Of a stretch of DNA of 64,000 nucleotides, positions 52,564 to 61,077 are shown one piece after another. This stretch comes from CBDDHT01 sp965227905. GTDB lineage: Bacteria > Pseudomonadota > Alphaproteobacteria > Rhizobiales > Methyloligellaceae. How positions within the stretch are numbered: the stretch's first letter is position 1; every line of letters begins with the position of its first letter. The translations under genes and the position numbers were made by a program. Below the pieces are notes generated by a model. The model was given only the letters and a program-made list of their open reading frames with translations, did not search any database and was not told the DNA's origin. Location: the NCBI GenBank assembly GCA_965227905.1, contig OZ245780.1, forward strand, positions 310,001 to 374,000, in the 5' to 3' direction.

Positions 52564-53070
52564 ATGGCTGACACACCCGATATCCCGGATGGCGCAGAAG
52601 AGGGAAATGTCGAGCGATCGGCGCAACCACTTCTGAGGACACTTGCGCAGTATATTCAGGATCTTTCATTCGAAGTTCCGAATGCGCCCGAGTCCCTTCG
52701 CAAGCCGCCGGATGGCGCCAAGCTGGAAGTGAATGTCAATGTCGACGCATCACCTGCCGGCGAGGATCTCTATGAGGTCCTCCTTAAACTCGAAGCGACA
52801 GCAGGCTCCGACGATCAGGTCATCTATACCCTTGAGATGATCTATGGCGGTGTATTCGCGCTCAAGGACATACCGCAGGAGATGGTACAGCCGGCGTTGT
52901 TCATCGATTGTGCCGCTCTGCTGTTTCCATTTGCCCGCAGGATCCTGGCAGATCTCACACGAGAATCTGGATTTCCGCCACTGCTTCTCGATCCAATCGA
53001 TTTTTCAAATCTCTATCGTCAGCGGCTCGAACATGCGCAAGCGGAACAGGAAAAAGGAAGCGAATCCTAA
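52564..53070 (+). CDS. secB: Protein-export chaperone SecB
   Basis: The 168-residue chaperone holds precursor proteins unfolded and delivers them to SecA. It shows the typical core 'LAQYIQDLSFEVPNAPESL', 'GEDLYEVLLKLEATA' and 'PALFIDCAALLFPFARRILADLTRESGFPPLLLDPIDF'. An acidic N-terminus and acidic C-terminus are as in alphaproteobacteria. It converges on dnaQ. Confidence 0.96.
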   Translation: MADTPDIPDGAEEGNVERSAQPLLRTLAQYIQDLSFEVPNAPESLRKPPDGAKLEVNVNVDASPAGEDLYEVLLKLEATAGSDDQVIYTLEMIYGGVFALKDIPQEMVQPALFIDCAALLFPFARRILADLTRESGFPPLLLDPIDFSNLYRQRLEHAQAEQEKGSES

Positions 53071-53120
53071 ATTCTGTTACGACCGGTTTTGGCGAAATTC
53101 AGATATCTGCGAGCCGTCTG

Positions 53121-53834
53121 CTAGTCGGTCTTCTCGCGCACGACGTCAGAGTATTTTTTCCATAGGGCATCCTCGCCCAGAGATTCGATCATGCCGGCAT
53201 GCGCCGCGGTCTCTTCTGGGGTCAGGCGTTGCGGCAGAGGTTTGCTCCGCACGAATTTCGAAACCTGACTTGGACCTTCCGAAACTTCGGACGTCTGTTC
53301 CGCGCTCAACTCGAGTCGCGCCTGCCTTTGGCCCATGAGTTCGACATAGACTTCAGCCAGCAGCTCACTGTCCAGGAGTGCTCCGTGTTTGACGCGGGAG
53401 GTGTTGTCGATTGCGTATCGTCTGCACAGGGCATCGAGGCTGTTTTGTGCCCCGGCATGTTTGCGGCGCGCAACTGCCAGCGTATCGAGTACCTGGTCCA
53501 TGCCGATCACAGGCTTGCCAACCCGCTCGAGCTCCGCATTCAGAAACCCGATGTCAAAACTGGCATTGTGGATTATCAGCCGGGCGTCCCCGATAAAGGC
53601 AAGAAAATCATCGGCCAGCGCCCCAAAGAGCGGCTTGTCGGATAGGAACTCGCTTGAAAGACCATGCACGTCGAAAGCGGCCTGAGGCATGTCGCGCTCG
53701 GGATTGAAATACTCATGCCAGGTCTCGCCGGAGGGAATGTAATTCAAGAGTTCGACGCAACCGATTTCCACCAAACGATCGCCGGACCTGGGGTCCAATC
53801 CGGTTGTTTCCGTATCGAGAACAATCTCGCGCAT
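53121..53834 (-). CDS. dnaQ: DNA polymerase III epsilon subunit (proofreading exonuclease)
   Basis: The 237-residue 3'-5' exonuclease has ExoI 'VLDTETTGLDP', ExoII 'IIHNASFDIGFLN' and ExoIII 'GALLDSELLAEVYVEL' with the catalytic Asp and Glu residues. The C-terminal tail probably binds the polymerase alpha subunit. It starts 14 bases after coaE in the maf-aroE-coaE-dnaQ operon, an order widely kept near the origin in alphaproteobacteria. Confidence 0.95.
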   Translation of the reverse strand: MREIVLDTETTGLDPRSGDRLVEIGCVELLNYIPSGETWHEYFNPERDMPQAAFDVHGLSSEFLSDKPLFGALADDFLAFIGDARLIIHNASFDIGFLNAELERVGKPVIGMDQVLDTLAVARRKHAGAQNSLDALCRRYAIDNTSRVKHGALLDSELLAEVYVELMGQRQARLELSAEQTSEVSEGPSQVSKFVRSKPLPQRLTPEETAAHAGMIESLGEDALWKKYSDVVREKTD

Positions 53835-53848
53835 TGCCGATCAGTCCT

Positions 53849-54469
53849 TCAAGAGTTGTCCTGCCAACGCTGGATCGCCGTTCCACGACGCCCTTCAAGC
53901 GATTCGATGATCCTATCAAGCTCCTGCCGGGTCTCCTCGATCGAACTGCTCGTATCCACAACGTAATCGGCACGCCGTTTCTTTTCATCGTCCGGTAACT
54001 GCTGCGCCAGAATGCGATCGAACTTTTCCGCCGTCATGCCAGGTCTCGCCAAAACGCGTTCGCGCTGAAGAACGGCACCGGCCGATACGACGATACAGAT
54101 ATCTACTAGATCGTCGCCGCCGGTCTCGAACAGAAGCGGTATTTCAAGCACAGCCATGGCTTGTCCCGATCGTTGGGCCTGGAGAAGAAAATCCTGTTCG
54201 GCTTTGCGGACCAAAGGATGAATCAACGCTTCAAGGCGCTTCATTGCCGCCTTGTTGCCGACGACTTGCGCACTGAGCTTCGCGCGATCGACACGTCCGT
54301 CCACCACTGTTCCCGGAAAGGCTTGCTGGATGAGCGGGACAGCTTTGCCTTCATAAAGGCGATGAACTTCCGCATCGGCATCACACACCGGGATGCCGCG
54401 GTCACGGAACTGTTCGGCTACGGTGCTTTTGCCCATGCCGATGGACCCTGTCAGGCCGATGATCAGCAT
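53849..54469 (-). CDS. coaE: Dephospho-CoA kinase
   Basis: The 206-residue kinase has the P-loop 'GLTGSIGMGKSTVAEQF', 'DADAEVHRLYEG' and 'LLFETGGDDLVDICIVV'. It phosphorylates dephospho-CoA, the last step of CoA synthesis (coaA, the first step, is at 42347). The ATG at 54469 overlaps the stop of aroE by 7 bases; the longer frame to 54535 is inside aroE. Confidence 0.95.
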   Translation of the reverse strand: MLIIGLTGSIGMGKSTVAEQFRDRGIPVCDADAEVHRLYEGKAVPLIQQAFPGTVVDGRVDRAKLSAQVVGNKAAMKRLEALIHPLVRKAEQDFLLQAQRSGQAMAVLEIPLLFETGGDDLVDICIVVSAGAVLQRERVLARPGMTAEKFDRILAQQLPDDEKKRRADYVVDTSSSIEETRQELDRIIESLEGRRGTAIQRWQDNS

Positions 54470-55299
54470 GCACCGAGATCTCTCAGAACCATTGCGCGCA
54501 ATTCGGCCGTAACTTCGGGCCTTACGCCAAACCATTTTTCGAACCCCGGAACGGCCTGATGAAGGAGCATACCGAGACCATCGACGATCCTGTTGCCGCG
54601 CAACTGAGCCCGTGCGAGCAGATCCGTGATCAGCGGTACATAGACGATGTCCGTCACCACCGCATCGAGTGGAAGAGCCTCAAGAGAGAGATCAAGCGGT
54701 TCGGCCCCGGACATACCAAGCGTCGTCGTATTGACGACGAGCCCACAGTCTTCAAGGGTTGCGTGCCGCTCCTCCCAGGGTAGAACCTCGATGGTCGATC
54801 CGATCGCTGTTGCTATTTCTTCTGCCCGGCTCTGAGTTCGATTGAGTAACCGGATAGCATTGCCGCGCTGCACGAGGCCGTGGATGATTGCCCTCGCCGC
54901 TCCTCCAGCGCCGAGAACGACCACCGGGCGTTGTTTCGCGTTCCAGCCGTCTGCCTCGACATCCAGATTGGTCATAAATCCGTGCGTATCTGTGTTGGTT
55001 ACACACACAGAGTCGGCTTCGAACCACAAGGTATTGGCTGCACCAACCGCCTCAGCTGCAGCTTCGCGCCGGTCGGCAAGGGCAAAAAGACTTTCTTTGT
55101 GCGGAACGGTTACATTGCCGCCGACAAATCCCCTCTCCGGCATCGAGCGGACGAAAGTCTCGAAAGCTGCGGGTTCGACAGCTTCCTTGGAGTAGGAACC
55201 ATCGATGCCGTGAAGCTCTAGCCAATGGCCATGAATCATTGGCGAACGGGAATGCTCGATCGGCCAACCGATGACACAGGCTTTAGCGGTACCCGTCAT
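54463..55299 (-). CDS. aroE: Shikimate dehydrogenase
   Basis: The 278-residue enzyme reduces 3-dehydroshikimate to shikimate with NADPH. 'IGWPIEHSRSPMIHGHW' binds shikimate, catalytic Lys is in 'GGNVTVPHKESLF', and 'VLGAGGAARAIIHGL' plus 'LLNRTQSRAEE' bind NADPH. Its ATG overlaps the stop of maf (ATGA). Confidence 0.95.
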   Translation of the reverse strand: MTGTAKACVIGWPIEHSRSPMIHGHWLELHGIDGSYSKEAVEPAAFETFVRSMPERGFVGGNVTVPHKESLFALADRREAAAEAVGAANTLWFEADSVCVTNTDTHGFMTNLDVEADGWNAKQRPVVVLGAGGAARAIIHGLVQRGNAIRLLNRTQSRAEEIATAIGSTIEVLPWEERHATLEDCGLVVNTTTLGMSGAEPLDLSLEALPLDAVVTDIVYVPLITDLLARAQLRGNRIVDGLGMLLHQAVPGFEKWFGVRPEVTAELRAMVLRDLGAC

Positions 55300-55913
55300 G
55301 ACAGAAGCACGCCCTCTGAACGGAGAAATTCGAGCAAAGCGATCATTGGTAGACCAAGGATCGTGAAATAGTCACCGCGGATCTCGGAAAAGAGATGCAC
55401 ACCATGCGATTCCAATTTGTAGGCACCGACGGAAGTCAGAATATCCTCCCCGGCGAGCGCGAGATAGCGCCCTAGAAACTCAGGTGAAAAGTCGCGCATT
55501 TTCATATGAGCTGTGTCCGTATGCGACCAGACGCATGCCCCGTCGCGAGCGACTACGACACAGGCATGGAGTTCGTGGACGGCATCACGAAATTCAAGAA
55601 GGCGTTCTCTGGCCTCATCCATATCGACAGGCTTGTCGAATATCCTACCCCTGAATGTGAGAATCTGATCGGCGCCGATAACCCAAGCGCCAGGATGCTG
55701 TTTCGAAACGGCTTCCGCTTTGGCTCTTGCAAGAATTTCGGCAACATCAATCGGCTCAACCTCGTCGCCGCCCCGGCTCAACGCAGTGCGGATCGCTGAT
55801 TCGTCGACCCCGGAAGGCTGTGTATCGAATTGGAGGCCGGTTTCCCGCAAGAGCACCGCCCGACTTGGGCTGGCAGAGGCCAATACCAAATTGACATCGT
55901 CACGCGTCAGCAT
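55296..55913 (-). CDS. maf: Maf-family nucleotide pyrophosphatase
   Basis: The 205-residue protein has 'LVLASASPSRAVLLRETGL', 'VIGADQILTFRGRIFDKP' and 'VGAYKLESHGVHLF'. Maf enzymes hydrolyse modified or canonical nucleoside triphosphates to monophosphates, as house-cleaning enzymes. This paralogue neighbours aroE and coaE as in other rhizobia. The true start is MLTRDDVNLV at 55913. Confidence 0.9.
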   Translation of the reverse strand: MLTRDDVNLVLASASPSRAVLLRETGLQFDTQPSGVDESAIRTALSRGGDEVEPIDVAEILARAKAEAVSKQHPGAWVIGADQILTFRGRIFDKPVDMDEARERLLEFRDAVHELHACVVVARDGACVWSHTDTAHMKMRDFSPEFLGRYLALAGEDILTSVGAYKLESHGVHLFSEIRGDYFTILGLPMIALLEFLRSEGVLLS

Positions 55914-55933
55914 GGATTGATCCTCGTATCTTC

Positions 55934-56773
55934 CTAGATGTCCGCCTCGGAAGCCGAGCGATCTTGATACAGTTTGAGGATCGCCGCGGCGGTTTCCTCG
56001 ATCGACCGACGGGTAACGTCGATGATCGGCCAATTGTTCCTGGCACACAGCCGGCGCGTAAACTTGATCTCCTCGGCGATGCTCTCACGATCCACGTAGT
56101 CATCCAGATTGCTGTCAGCCATGGCGAGGACACGGTTGCGTCTGATTTGGGAAATTCGATCTGCACTTGCAATCAATCCGACAACGAGGGCCCGGGTCGG
56201 TTGCTCGAGCCGGGCCGGCATCGGAACGTTAGGTACCAGAGGGACGTTCACCGTCTTGAATCCCCGATTGGCGAGATAAATGCTGGTGGGCGTTTTGGAA
56301 CTGCGGCTGATGCCAATAATGACAATGTCGGCCTGATCAAGATCTTCAGGCAGTTGACCGTCATCATGCGCCATCGTGAAATTCAAGGCATCGATGCGCT
56401 GGAAATAGTCGGCATCAAGCAGGTGCTGGCCGCCGACATTCGGCGTGGATGTCGTACCGAGATAAGACTCGAACACCTTCATGATGGCACTCATCACCGG
56501 CACACAGGGAACATTGATGTCTTGGCAGCGCGTTTCGAGATCCTCCGCCAACTCCGGATTGACGATCGTGTAGAGCACAATTCCAGGCGTTTGCTCGATC
56601 TCCTGCATCACCCGATCGAGTTGTCGTTTGGTACGCACCAGGGGATGCATATGCTCAATCGAACGAATTCGAGAATATTGCGCAGCCGCTGCTCGGGCGA
56701 TTGCAGACAGCGTTTCACCGGTCGCATCCGAGATGAGATGCAGGTGGAAAAAGCTCGGTAGGTCCTTGGGCAT
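55934..56773 (-). CDS. Bifunctional kinase/pyrophosphorylase regulating pyruvate phosphate dikinase or PEP synthase (DUF299)
   Basis: The 279-residue protein is of the DUF299 family with P-loop 'IIGISRSSKTPTSIYLANRG'. Members phosphorylate and dephosphorylate a Thr on pyruvate phosphate dikinase or PEP synthase, switching it off or on. It starts 'MPKDLPSFFHLHLISDATGETLSA'-like at 56773 (first 20 residues given in part), the usual N-terminus. It is first of the operon leading to dnaQ and faces hemE across the presumed replication origin. Confidence 0.92.
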   Translation of the reverse strand: MPKDLPSFFHLHLISDATGETLSAIARAAAAQYSRIRSIEHMHPLVRTKRQLDRVMQEIEQTPGIVLYTIVNPELAEDLETRCQDINVPCVPVMSAIMKVFESYLGTTSTPNVGGQHLLDADYFQRIDALNFTMAHDDGQLPEDLDQADIVIIGISRSSKTPTSIYLANRGFKTVNVPLVPNVPMPARLEQPTRALVVGLIASADRISQIRRNRVLAMADSNLDDYVDRESIAEEIKFTRRLCARNNWPIIDVTRRSIEETAAAILKLYQDRSASEADI

Positions 56774-57184
56774 CTGTTGGAAACCATGATGATAAGTCGG
56801 GCAAACTTCCGTCCAAGGAGGACAAGAGGCTGATTTCTCCACACTTGTCCAGAAATTCGCCCACATTCCGTCTTGTGTGGACGAGATTGGAAGACGAATT
56901 TCTCACGGTTGTGCGTTGTCGTGTTTTGCTCAGTCAGTCCAATGTCTGTCAACAGGTTCACGCAAAGCACGCTGGTTTCAGGAATCTTGGATCAAGCGCG
57001 GAAAACTCGGCACCAAGCTCAATGTTGTGCCCACCTTATTCAAGTCCAGCCTGCGACAACCGGCACCATGGAACCGAGCATGAAATTCCTGTGGGCAATG
57101 TGGTATGAAACGGCAATCTACGATATCCAACGCCAATAAATAACAATCACAAGAAGAGAGAATCCTAATCGGATTTATTTAGAG
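56774..57184. other. Probable chromosomal replication origin (oriC) between the DUF299 gene and hemE
   Basis: This 411-bp region has no supportable gene. In Caulobacter and other alphaproteobacteria oriC lies beside hemE, next to the DUF299 gene. DnaA-box-like 9-mers seen here are TTCTCCACA (56835-56843, one mismatch to TTATCCACA), TCGTCCACA (minus, 56876-56884, two mismatches) and TTGCCCACA (minus, 57090-57098, two mismatches). An AT-rich stretch (57133-57182) directly precedes hemE and could be the unwinding element. No perfect consensus box is present, so the call depends mainly on location. Confidence 0.6.
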
Positions 57185-58246
57185 ATGGATCGTGCCGTCA
57201 CTGAACCCCAGTGCATAAAACCACTTTTGAGTGTCCTACAGGGTGAGCCGACAAGCCCGCCTCCTATATGGTTGATGCGTCAGGCAGGTCGATATCTGCC
57301 CGAGTATCGAGAGCTCAGAGCAATAGCCGGTTCGTTTCTGGACCTGTGTTACGCACCTCAGATGGCAGCCGAGGTAACTTTGCAGCCGATGCGCCGGTTT
57401 GCATTCGATGCGGCAATCCTATTCTCCGACATCCTGGTTGTGCCCCATGCCCTCGGTCAAAAATTGGAGTTTCGCGAAGGCGAAGGTCCGATTCTCGACC
57501 CGATTACGGAGCGGAGCGGGTTTTCCAAACTGAACAGAGACGGCTTTTTGGAGCGACTGTCGCCGGTATTTGAGACGGTCGAGCGTGTCAGAGGCGGTCT
57601 CAAAGACAATCAAACATTGATTGGTTTCAGCGGAGCACCATGGACTGTTGCAACTTATATGATTGCCGGCAGAGGGACGCCCGACCAAGCACCTGCCCGC
57701 ACATTCGCTTATGGTGATCCTGAGGGCTTTGCCGAATTGATCGACCTTCTGGTCGATGTGTCGGTGGACTATCTGAGCGCGCAGGTTTCTGCCGGAGCTC
57801 AGGTACTCCAGATTTTCGATAGCTGGGCTGCGGTCTTATCTGACGATGCGTTCGAGACATGGAGTATCAAACCGATTGCAGAGATGGTTCGTCGTCTCAA
57901 AGCGCTACATCCAGAGGTCCCGATAATCGGGTTCCCGAGGGGTGCCGGGCCGGGATATGTCAGATTTGCCGAGCAGACGGGCGTCGACGCTGTTGGTTGC
58001 GATACGATGCTTCCTCTCAGCTGGATCAAGGAAAATCTGCAGCCCAGGGTCGCTGTGCAAGGCAATCTGGATCCACTGCTCCTGGTTGCCGGTGGAGAGG
58101 CGATGAGAACGCGCATCCGTAAAATTCTGTCTGAACTCGGTGGCGGACGTCATATTTTCAATCTTGGACATGGGATTGTGCCATCAACACCGCCTGAGCA
58201 TGTGGGTGAATTGGTCAAACTCGTCCGTGAAGGCTCAGCATCGTGA
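57185..58246 (+). CDS. hemE: Uroporphyrinogen decarboxylase
   Basis: The 353-residue enzyme decarboxylates four acetate side chains of uroporphyrinogen III in heme synthesis. It has 'PPIWLMRQAGRYLPEYRELR', the catalytic Asp in 'ILFSDILVVPHALG' and the signature 'GFSGAPWTVATYM'. 'FNLGHGIVPSTPPEHV' closes the protein. It leads hemE-hemJ-rho and flanks the probable origin. Confidence 0.97.
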   Translation: MDRAVTEPQCIKPLLSVLQGEPTSPPPIWLMRQAGRYLPEYRELRAIAGSFLDLCYAPQMAAEVTLQPMRRFAFDAAILFSDILVVPHALGQKLEFREGEGPILDPITERSGFSKLNRDGFLERLSPVFETVERVRGGLKDNQTLIGFSGAPWTVATYMIAGRGTPDQAPARTFAYGDPEGFAELIDLLVDVSVDYLSAQVSAGAQVLQIFDSWAAVLSDDAFETWSIKPIAEMVRRLKALHPEVPIIGFPRGAGPGYVRFAEQTGVDAVGCDTMLPLSWIKENLQPRVAVQGNLDPLLLVAGGEAMRTRIRKILSELGGGRHIFNLGHGIVPSTPPEHVGELVKLVREGSAS

Positions 58247-58276
58247 ATCGATGGAATAGAGAGAGGTCGTTTTTTG

Positions 58277-58720
58277 ATGGATGACGGCACGATTTATCTG
58301 ATCGTAAAGGCGCTTCACCTGTTGTCCCTGATCTCTTGGATGGCAGGAATGCTCTATTTGCCACGGCTATTCGTCTACCATGTCGATGCAGAAGTTGGAG
58401 GCGTTCAGTCCGAAACGTTCAAAGTCATGGAGCGGCGTTTGCTAAAGGCGATTATGACGCCCGCGATGCTGGCAACATGGATATTCGGAATCTGGCTGCT
58501 GTCGTTCGGCACCGTCGATATGGGGAGCGACATATGGTTTCACATCAAGCTTACTCTGGTGATCGCAATGACGGTCATCCACATGATGGTGGCCAAGTGG
58601 CGAAAGGATTTTGAGGCCGATAAGAACACGCGTACCGCCCGGTTTTTCCGGATTATGAACGAAGTACCGGCCGTTTTGATGGTCGCAATCGTGTTGCTTG
58701 TGGTTGTTAAACCCTTTTAG
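58277..58720 (+). CDS. hemJ: Protoporphyrinogen oxidase HemJ
   Basis: The 147-residue inner-membrane protein has four hydrophobic segments with conserved residues 'KALHLLSLISWMAGMLYLPRLFVYH' and 'FHIKLTLVIAMTVIHMMV'. HemJ binds heme b and oxidises protoporphyrinogen IX late in heme synthesis. It starts at ATG 58277 (a TTG lies one codon earlier) with GAGAGG upstream, 30 bases after hemE, giving a two-gene heme operon. Confidence 0.93.
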   Translation: MDDGTIYLIVKALHLLSLISWMAGMLYLPRLFVYHVDAEVGGVQSETFKVMERRLLKAIMTPAMLATWIFGIWLLSFGTVDMGSDIWFHIKLTLVIAMTVIHMMVAKWRKDFEADKNTRTARFFRIMNEVPAVLMVAIVLLVVVKPF

Positions 58721-58976
58721 CACTTTGGATATGCGAACCGGCTTTCGCTTCGGAAAGGATTTTGTTATAAGTCGACTCGTTTAGAGTCGCCTATTGATCA
58801 AGGCAGCGCGCTAAGCGCCCTTTGCTTACCCGCAGTTTAAAGGAATGAACCCGGCGTTTTGTGGCGCTTTGCTGCACAATCCGTGGTCAACCAAACCCCA
58901 CCCAGAAGGCAATGGCACGCGGCCGGAACATTGCCCGATCCCCATCGCACATGCACGAAGTCCGGAGTCAGGCCGA
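58721..58976 (+). promoter_or_regulatory. Leader region of rho
   Basis: This 256-bp gap between hemJ and rho holds a small hairpin, CGACTC-GTTTA-GAGTCG, near 58773-58789 and GC-rich dyads near 58801-58820. Rho often regulates its own leader by premature termination. The reading frame stays open from 58845 into rho, but those 44 codons do not resemble Rho's N-terminus, so I treat them as leader. Confidence 0.4.
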
Positions 58977-60254
58977 ATGCAAGAAATGAAACTTCAGGAA
59001 TTGAAGGTCAAATCTCCCACGGAGCTATTGAGCTTCGCCGAGGAGGTCGAAGTCGAGAATGCCAGCGCCATGCGCAAGCAGGAGCTGATGTTTGCGATCC
59101 TGAAGCAGCTCGCCTCTCGAGATATCGAAATCACAGGCACGGGCGTCGTCGAGGTCCTGCAGGATGGATTTGGTTTCCTGCGTTCGCCGGATGCCAACTA
59201 CCTGCCTGGTCCCGATGATATCTATGTCAGCCCAAGCCAGATCAGACGATTTGGTTTGCGAACCGGCGATACGGTCGAAGGGCAGATTCGCAGCCCAAAA
59301 GATGGCGAGCGGTATTTCGCGCTGCTCAAAGTCAACAAGATCAATTTCGACGATAACGATGCCGTCCGTCACAAGATCCATTTCGACAACTTGACGCCGC
59401 TCTATCCCGATGAGTGGCTTGAGATGGAAGTCGAGGACAAGCTCGACGAAAAGGAAAAGAAGGATCTGACTGGACGGGTGATCGATATGGTCGCACCACT
59501 TGGCAAGGGCCAACGTGGATTGATCGTTGCCCAGCCACGCACTGGTAAAACCGTGATCCTGCAGAACATCGCGCATTCGATTACGGCTAACCATCCGGAG
59601 TGCTATCTGATCGTGCTGCTGATCGACGAGCGGCCCGAAGAAGTGACCGACATGCAGCGCTCGGTGAAAGGCGAGGTCATTGCCTCCACATTCGATGAGC
59701 CGGCGTCGCGTCACGTTCAGGTTGCAGAGATGGTGATCGAAAAAGCCAAGCGGCTGGTCGAACACAAACGCGATGTCGTGATTCTGTTGGATTCGATCAC
59801 GCGACTAGGCCGGGCTTACAACACGGTCGTTCCATCTTCGGGCAAGGTGCTGACAGGCGGTGTTGATGCAAACGCACTGCAACGTCCAAAGCGTTTCTTC
59901 GGTGCTGCACGAAACATCGAAGAAGGTGGCTCGCTGACGATTATCGCGACGGCTCTGATCGATACCGGCAGCCGTATGGACGAAGTCATCTTTGAAGAAT
60001 TCAAAGGAACGGGTAACTCAGAGATCGTTCTCGACCGCAAGGTTGCGGACAAACGCGTATTCCCGGCAATCGACATCGCCAGGTCCGGCACGCGCAAGGA
60101 AGAGCTTCTTGTTCCGGCCGATAAACTCAAGAAGATGTATGTCCTGCGCCGGATCCTCAACCCGATGGGTGTGATGGACGCTATCGAATTTCTCATCGAT
60201 AAGCTGAAGCAGACAAAGGACAACGACTCGTTCTTCGACTCCATGAACACGTAA
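58977..60254 (+). CDS. rho: Transcription termination factor Rho
   Basis: The 425-residue hexameric RNA-dependent ATPase starts MQEMKLQELKVKSP, as in other alphaproteobacteria. The Rho N-domain and cold-shock-like RNA-binding domain ('DGFGFLRSPDANYLPGPDDIYV') are followed by the ATPase with Walker A 'VAQPRTGKTV', Walker B 'VVILLDSITRLGRAYN' and the Q and R loops. All motifs are intact. Its position by hemE and mnmE is conserved in the group. Confidence 0.97.
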   Translation: MQEMKLQELKVKSPTELLSFAEEVEVENASAMRKQELMFAILKQLASRDIEITGTGVVEVLQDGFGFLRSPDANYLPGPDDIYVSPSQIRRFGLRTGDTVEGQIRSPKDGERYFALLKVNKINFDDNDAVRHKIHFDNLTPLYPDEWLEMEVEDKLDEKEKKDLTGRVIDMVAPLGKGQRGLIVAQPRTGKTVILQNIAHSITANHPECYLIVLLIDERPEEVTDMQRSVKGEVIASTFDEPASRHVQVAEMVIEKAKRLVEHKRDVVILLDSITRLGRAYNTVVPSSGKVLTGGVDANALQRPKRFFGAARNIEEGGSLTIIATALIDTGSRMDEVIFEEFKGTGNSEIVLDRKVADKRVFPAIDIARSGTRKEELLVPADKLKKMYVLRRILNPMGVMDAIEFLIDKLKQTKDNDSFFDSMNT

Positions 60255-60261
60255 GGGTAAG

Positions 60262-60289
60262 GACGCTCAATCGGACTCGATTGAGCGTC
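60262..60289. terminator. Bidirectional hairpin terminator between rho and the HAD gene
   Basis: GACGCTCAATCG (60262-60273) and CGATTGAGCGTC (60278-60289) form a perfect 12-pair stem with a GACT loop, 8 bases after the rho stop and 24 bases from the end of the convergent HAD gene. The following T-run is short, so termination may be inefficient or Rho-assisted. Confidence 0.75.
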
Positions 60290-60313
60290 TTGATCCCCTG
60301 CTCGCAGGTTTTC

Positions 60314-61018
60314 TCACATCCAACCGACGTCGCGAAAAAGCACTAGCACGCGATCCAGAGACGGCAGTTCTGCGTCCGGCTCATAGTCGGGTAAGGGTTC
60401 TCGGCCAGTACCGCGATTGATCCATATACAACGGAATCCAATATCCCTCGCCGCAGCAAGATCCAGATGAGGGCTCGCGCAGATATGTACGATGTCTTCC
60501 TGTAAGACGCCGAGGGTCTTGTGCGCATGGGCAAAGATCTTAGGATTTGGCTTGTAGGCTTCAGCTTGTTGCGCTGTCACGACCTGGTCGATATGACCGC
60601 CCATTTGAGCAGTGTTTCCGGCAATGATGGCATCGTCGGTATTGGAGATGACACACAGTTTGAAGCCGGCTGATTTGAGCTCAGCAAGTGTATCCACGAC
60701 TTCGGGGAAGGGCGGCATTCTCGAAATGCCGCCTGTCAGGATTTCGATATCCGTGGGATCGTAGGCAAGTCCCAGCTCCTGCATTGCTTTACTCAGAGCC
60801 CCGCCGGCCACGTCATAGAATGAACGGTGAGGGATGGATTGCTCCAGCGCGTGCTCATGCCGATCATAGACGGCCACAAGCTCTGCTGCATTGATGGTGG
60901 CGTCAGCCTGACGGCCAAGGATGGTTTCCACAGCGGCAAGAAGTCCCTCATCCCATTGAATGAGCGTGCCGTAGCAATCGAATGTTAGCCATTCCGGTCG
61001 TGCTCCTTTGAGTGTCAC
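60314..61018 (-). CDS. Haloacid dehalogenase-type (HAD) hydrolase
   Basis: The 234-residue protein has the HAD nucleophile Asp14 in 'LTFDCYGTLIQW', motif II Asn in 'CVISNTDDAI', motif III Lys in 'EAYKPNPKIFAHA' and a late acidic motif 'SPHLDLAAARDIGF'. The pattern resembles type II (S)-2-haloacid dehalogenases, but phosphatases share it. I chose the GTG at 61018 because AGGAAAGG lies 7 bases before it; the frame extends to 61054. It probably acts in the cytosol on a small carboxylate or phosphate. Confidence 0.8.
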   Translation of the reverse strand: MTLKGARPEWLTFDCYGTLIQWDEGLLAAVETILGRQADATINAAELVAVYDRHEHALEQSIPHRSFYDVAGGALSKAMQELGLAYDPTDIEILTGGISRMPPFPEVVDTLAELKSAGFKLCVISNTDDAIIAGNTAQMGGHIDQVVTAQQAEAYKPNPKIFAHAHKTLGVLQEDIVHICASPHLDLAAARDIGFRCIWINRGTGREPLPDYEPDAELPSLDRVLVLFRDVGWM

Positions 61019-61077
61019 ACGAAAACCTTTCCTATGAATAGTCGGCTCACACAATAATAGCGGTAATTAATATTTGG

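Noticed and set aside
58845..58976. 44-codon N-terminal extension of Rho
   Set aside because: The frame is open, but the residues are unlike any Rho N-terminus and the family start MQEMKLQ lies at 58977.
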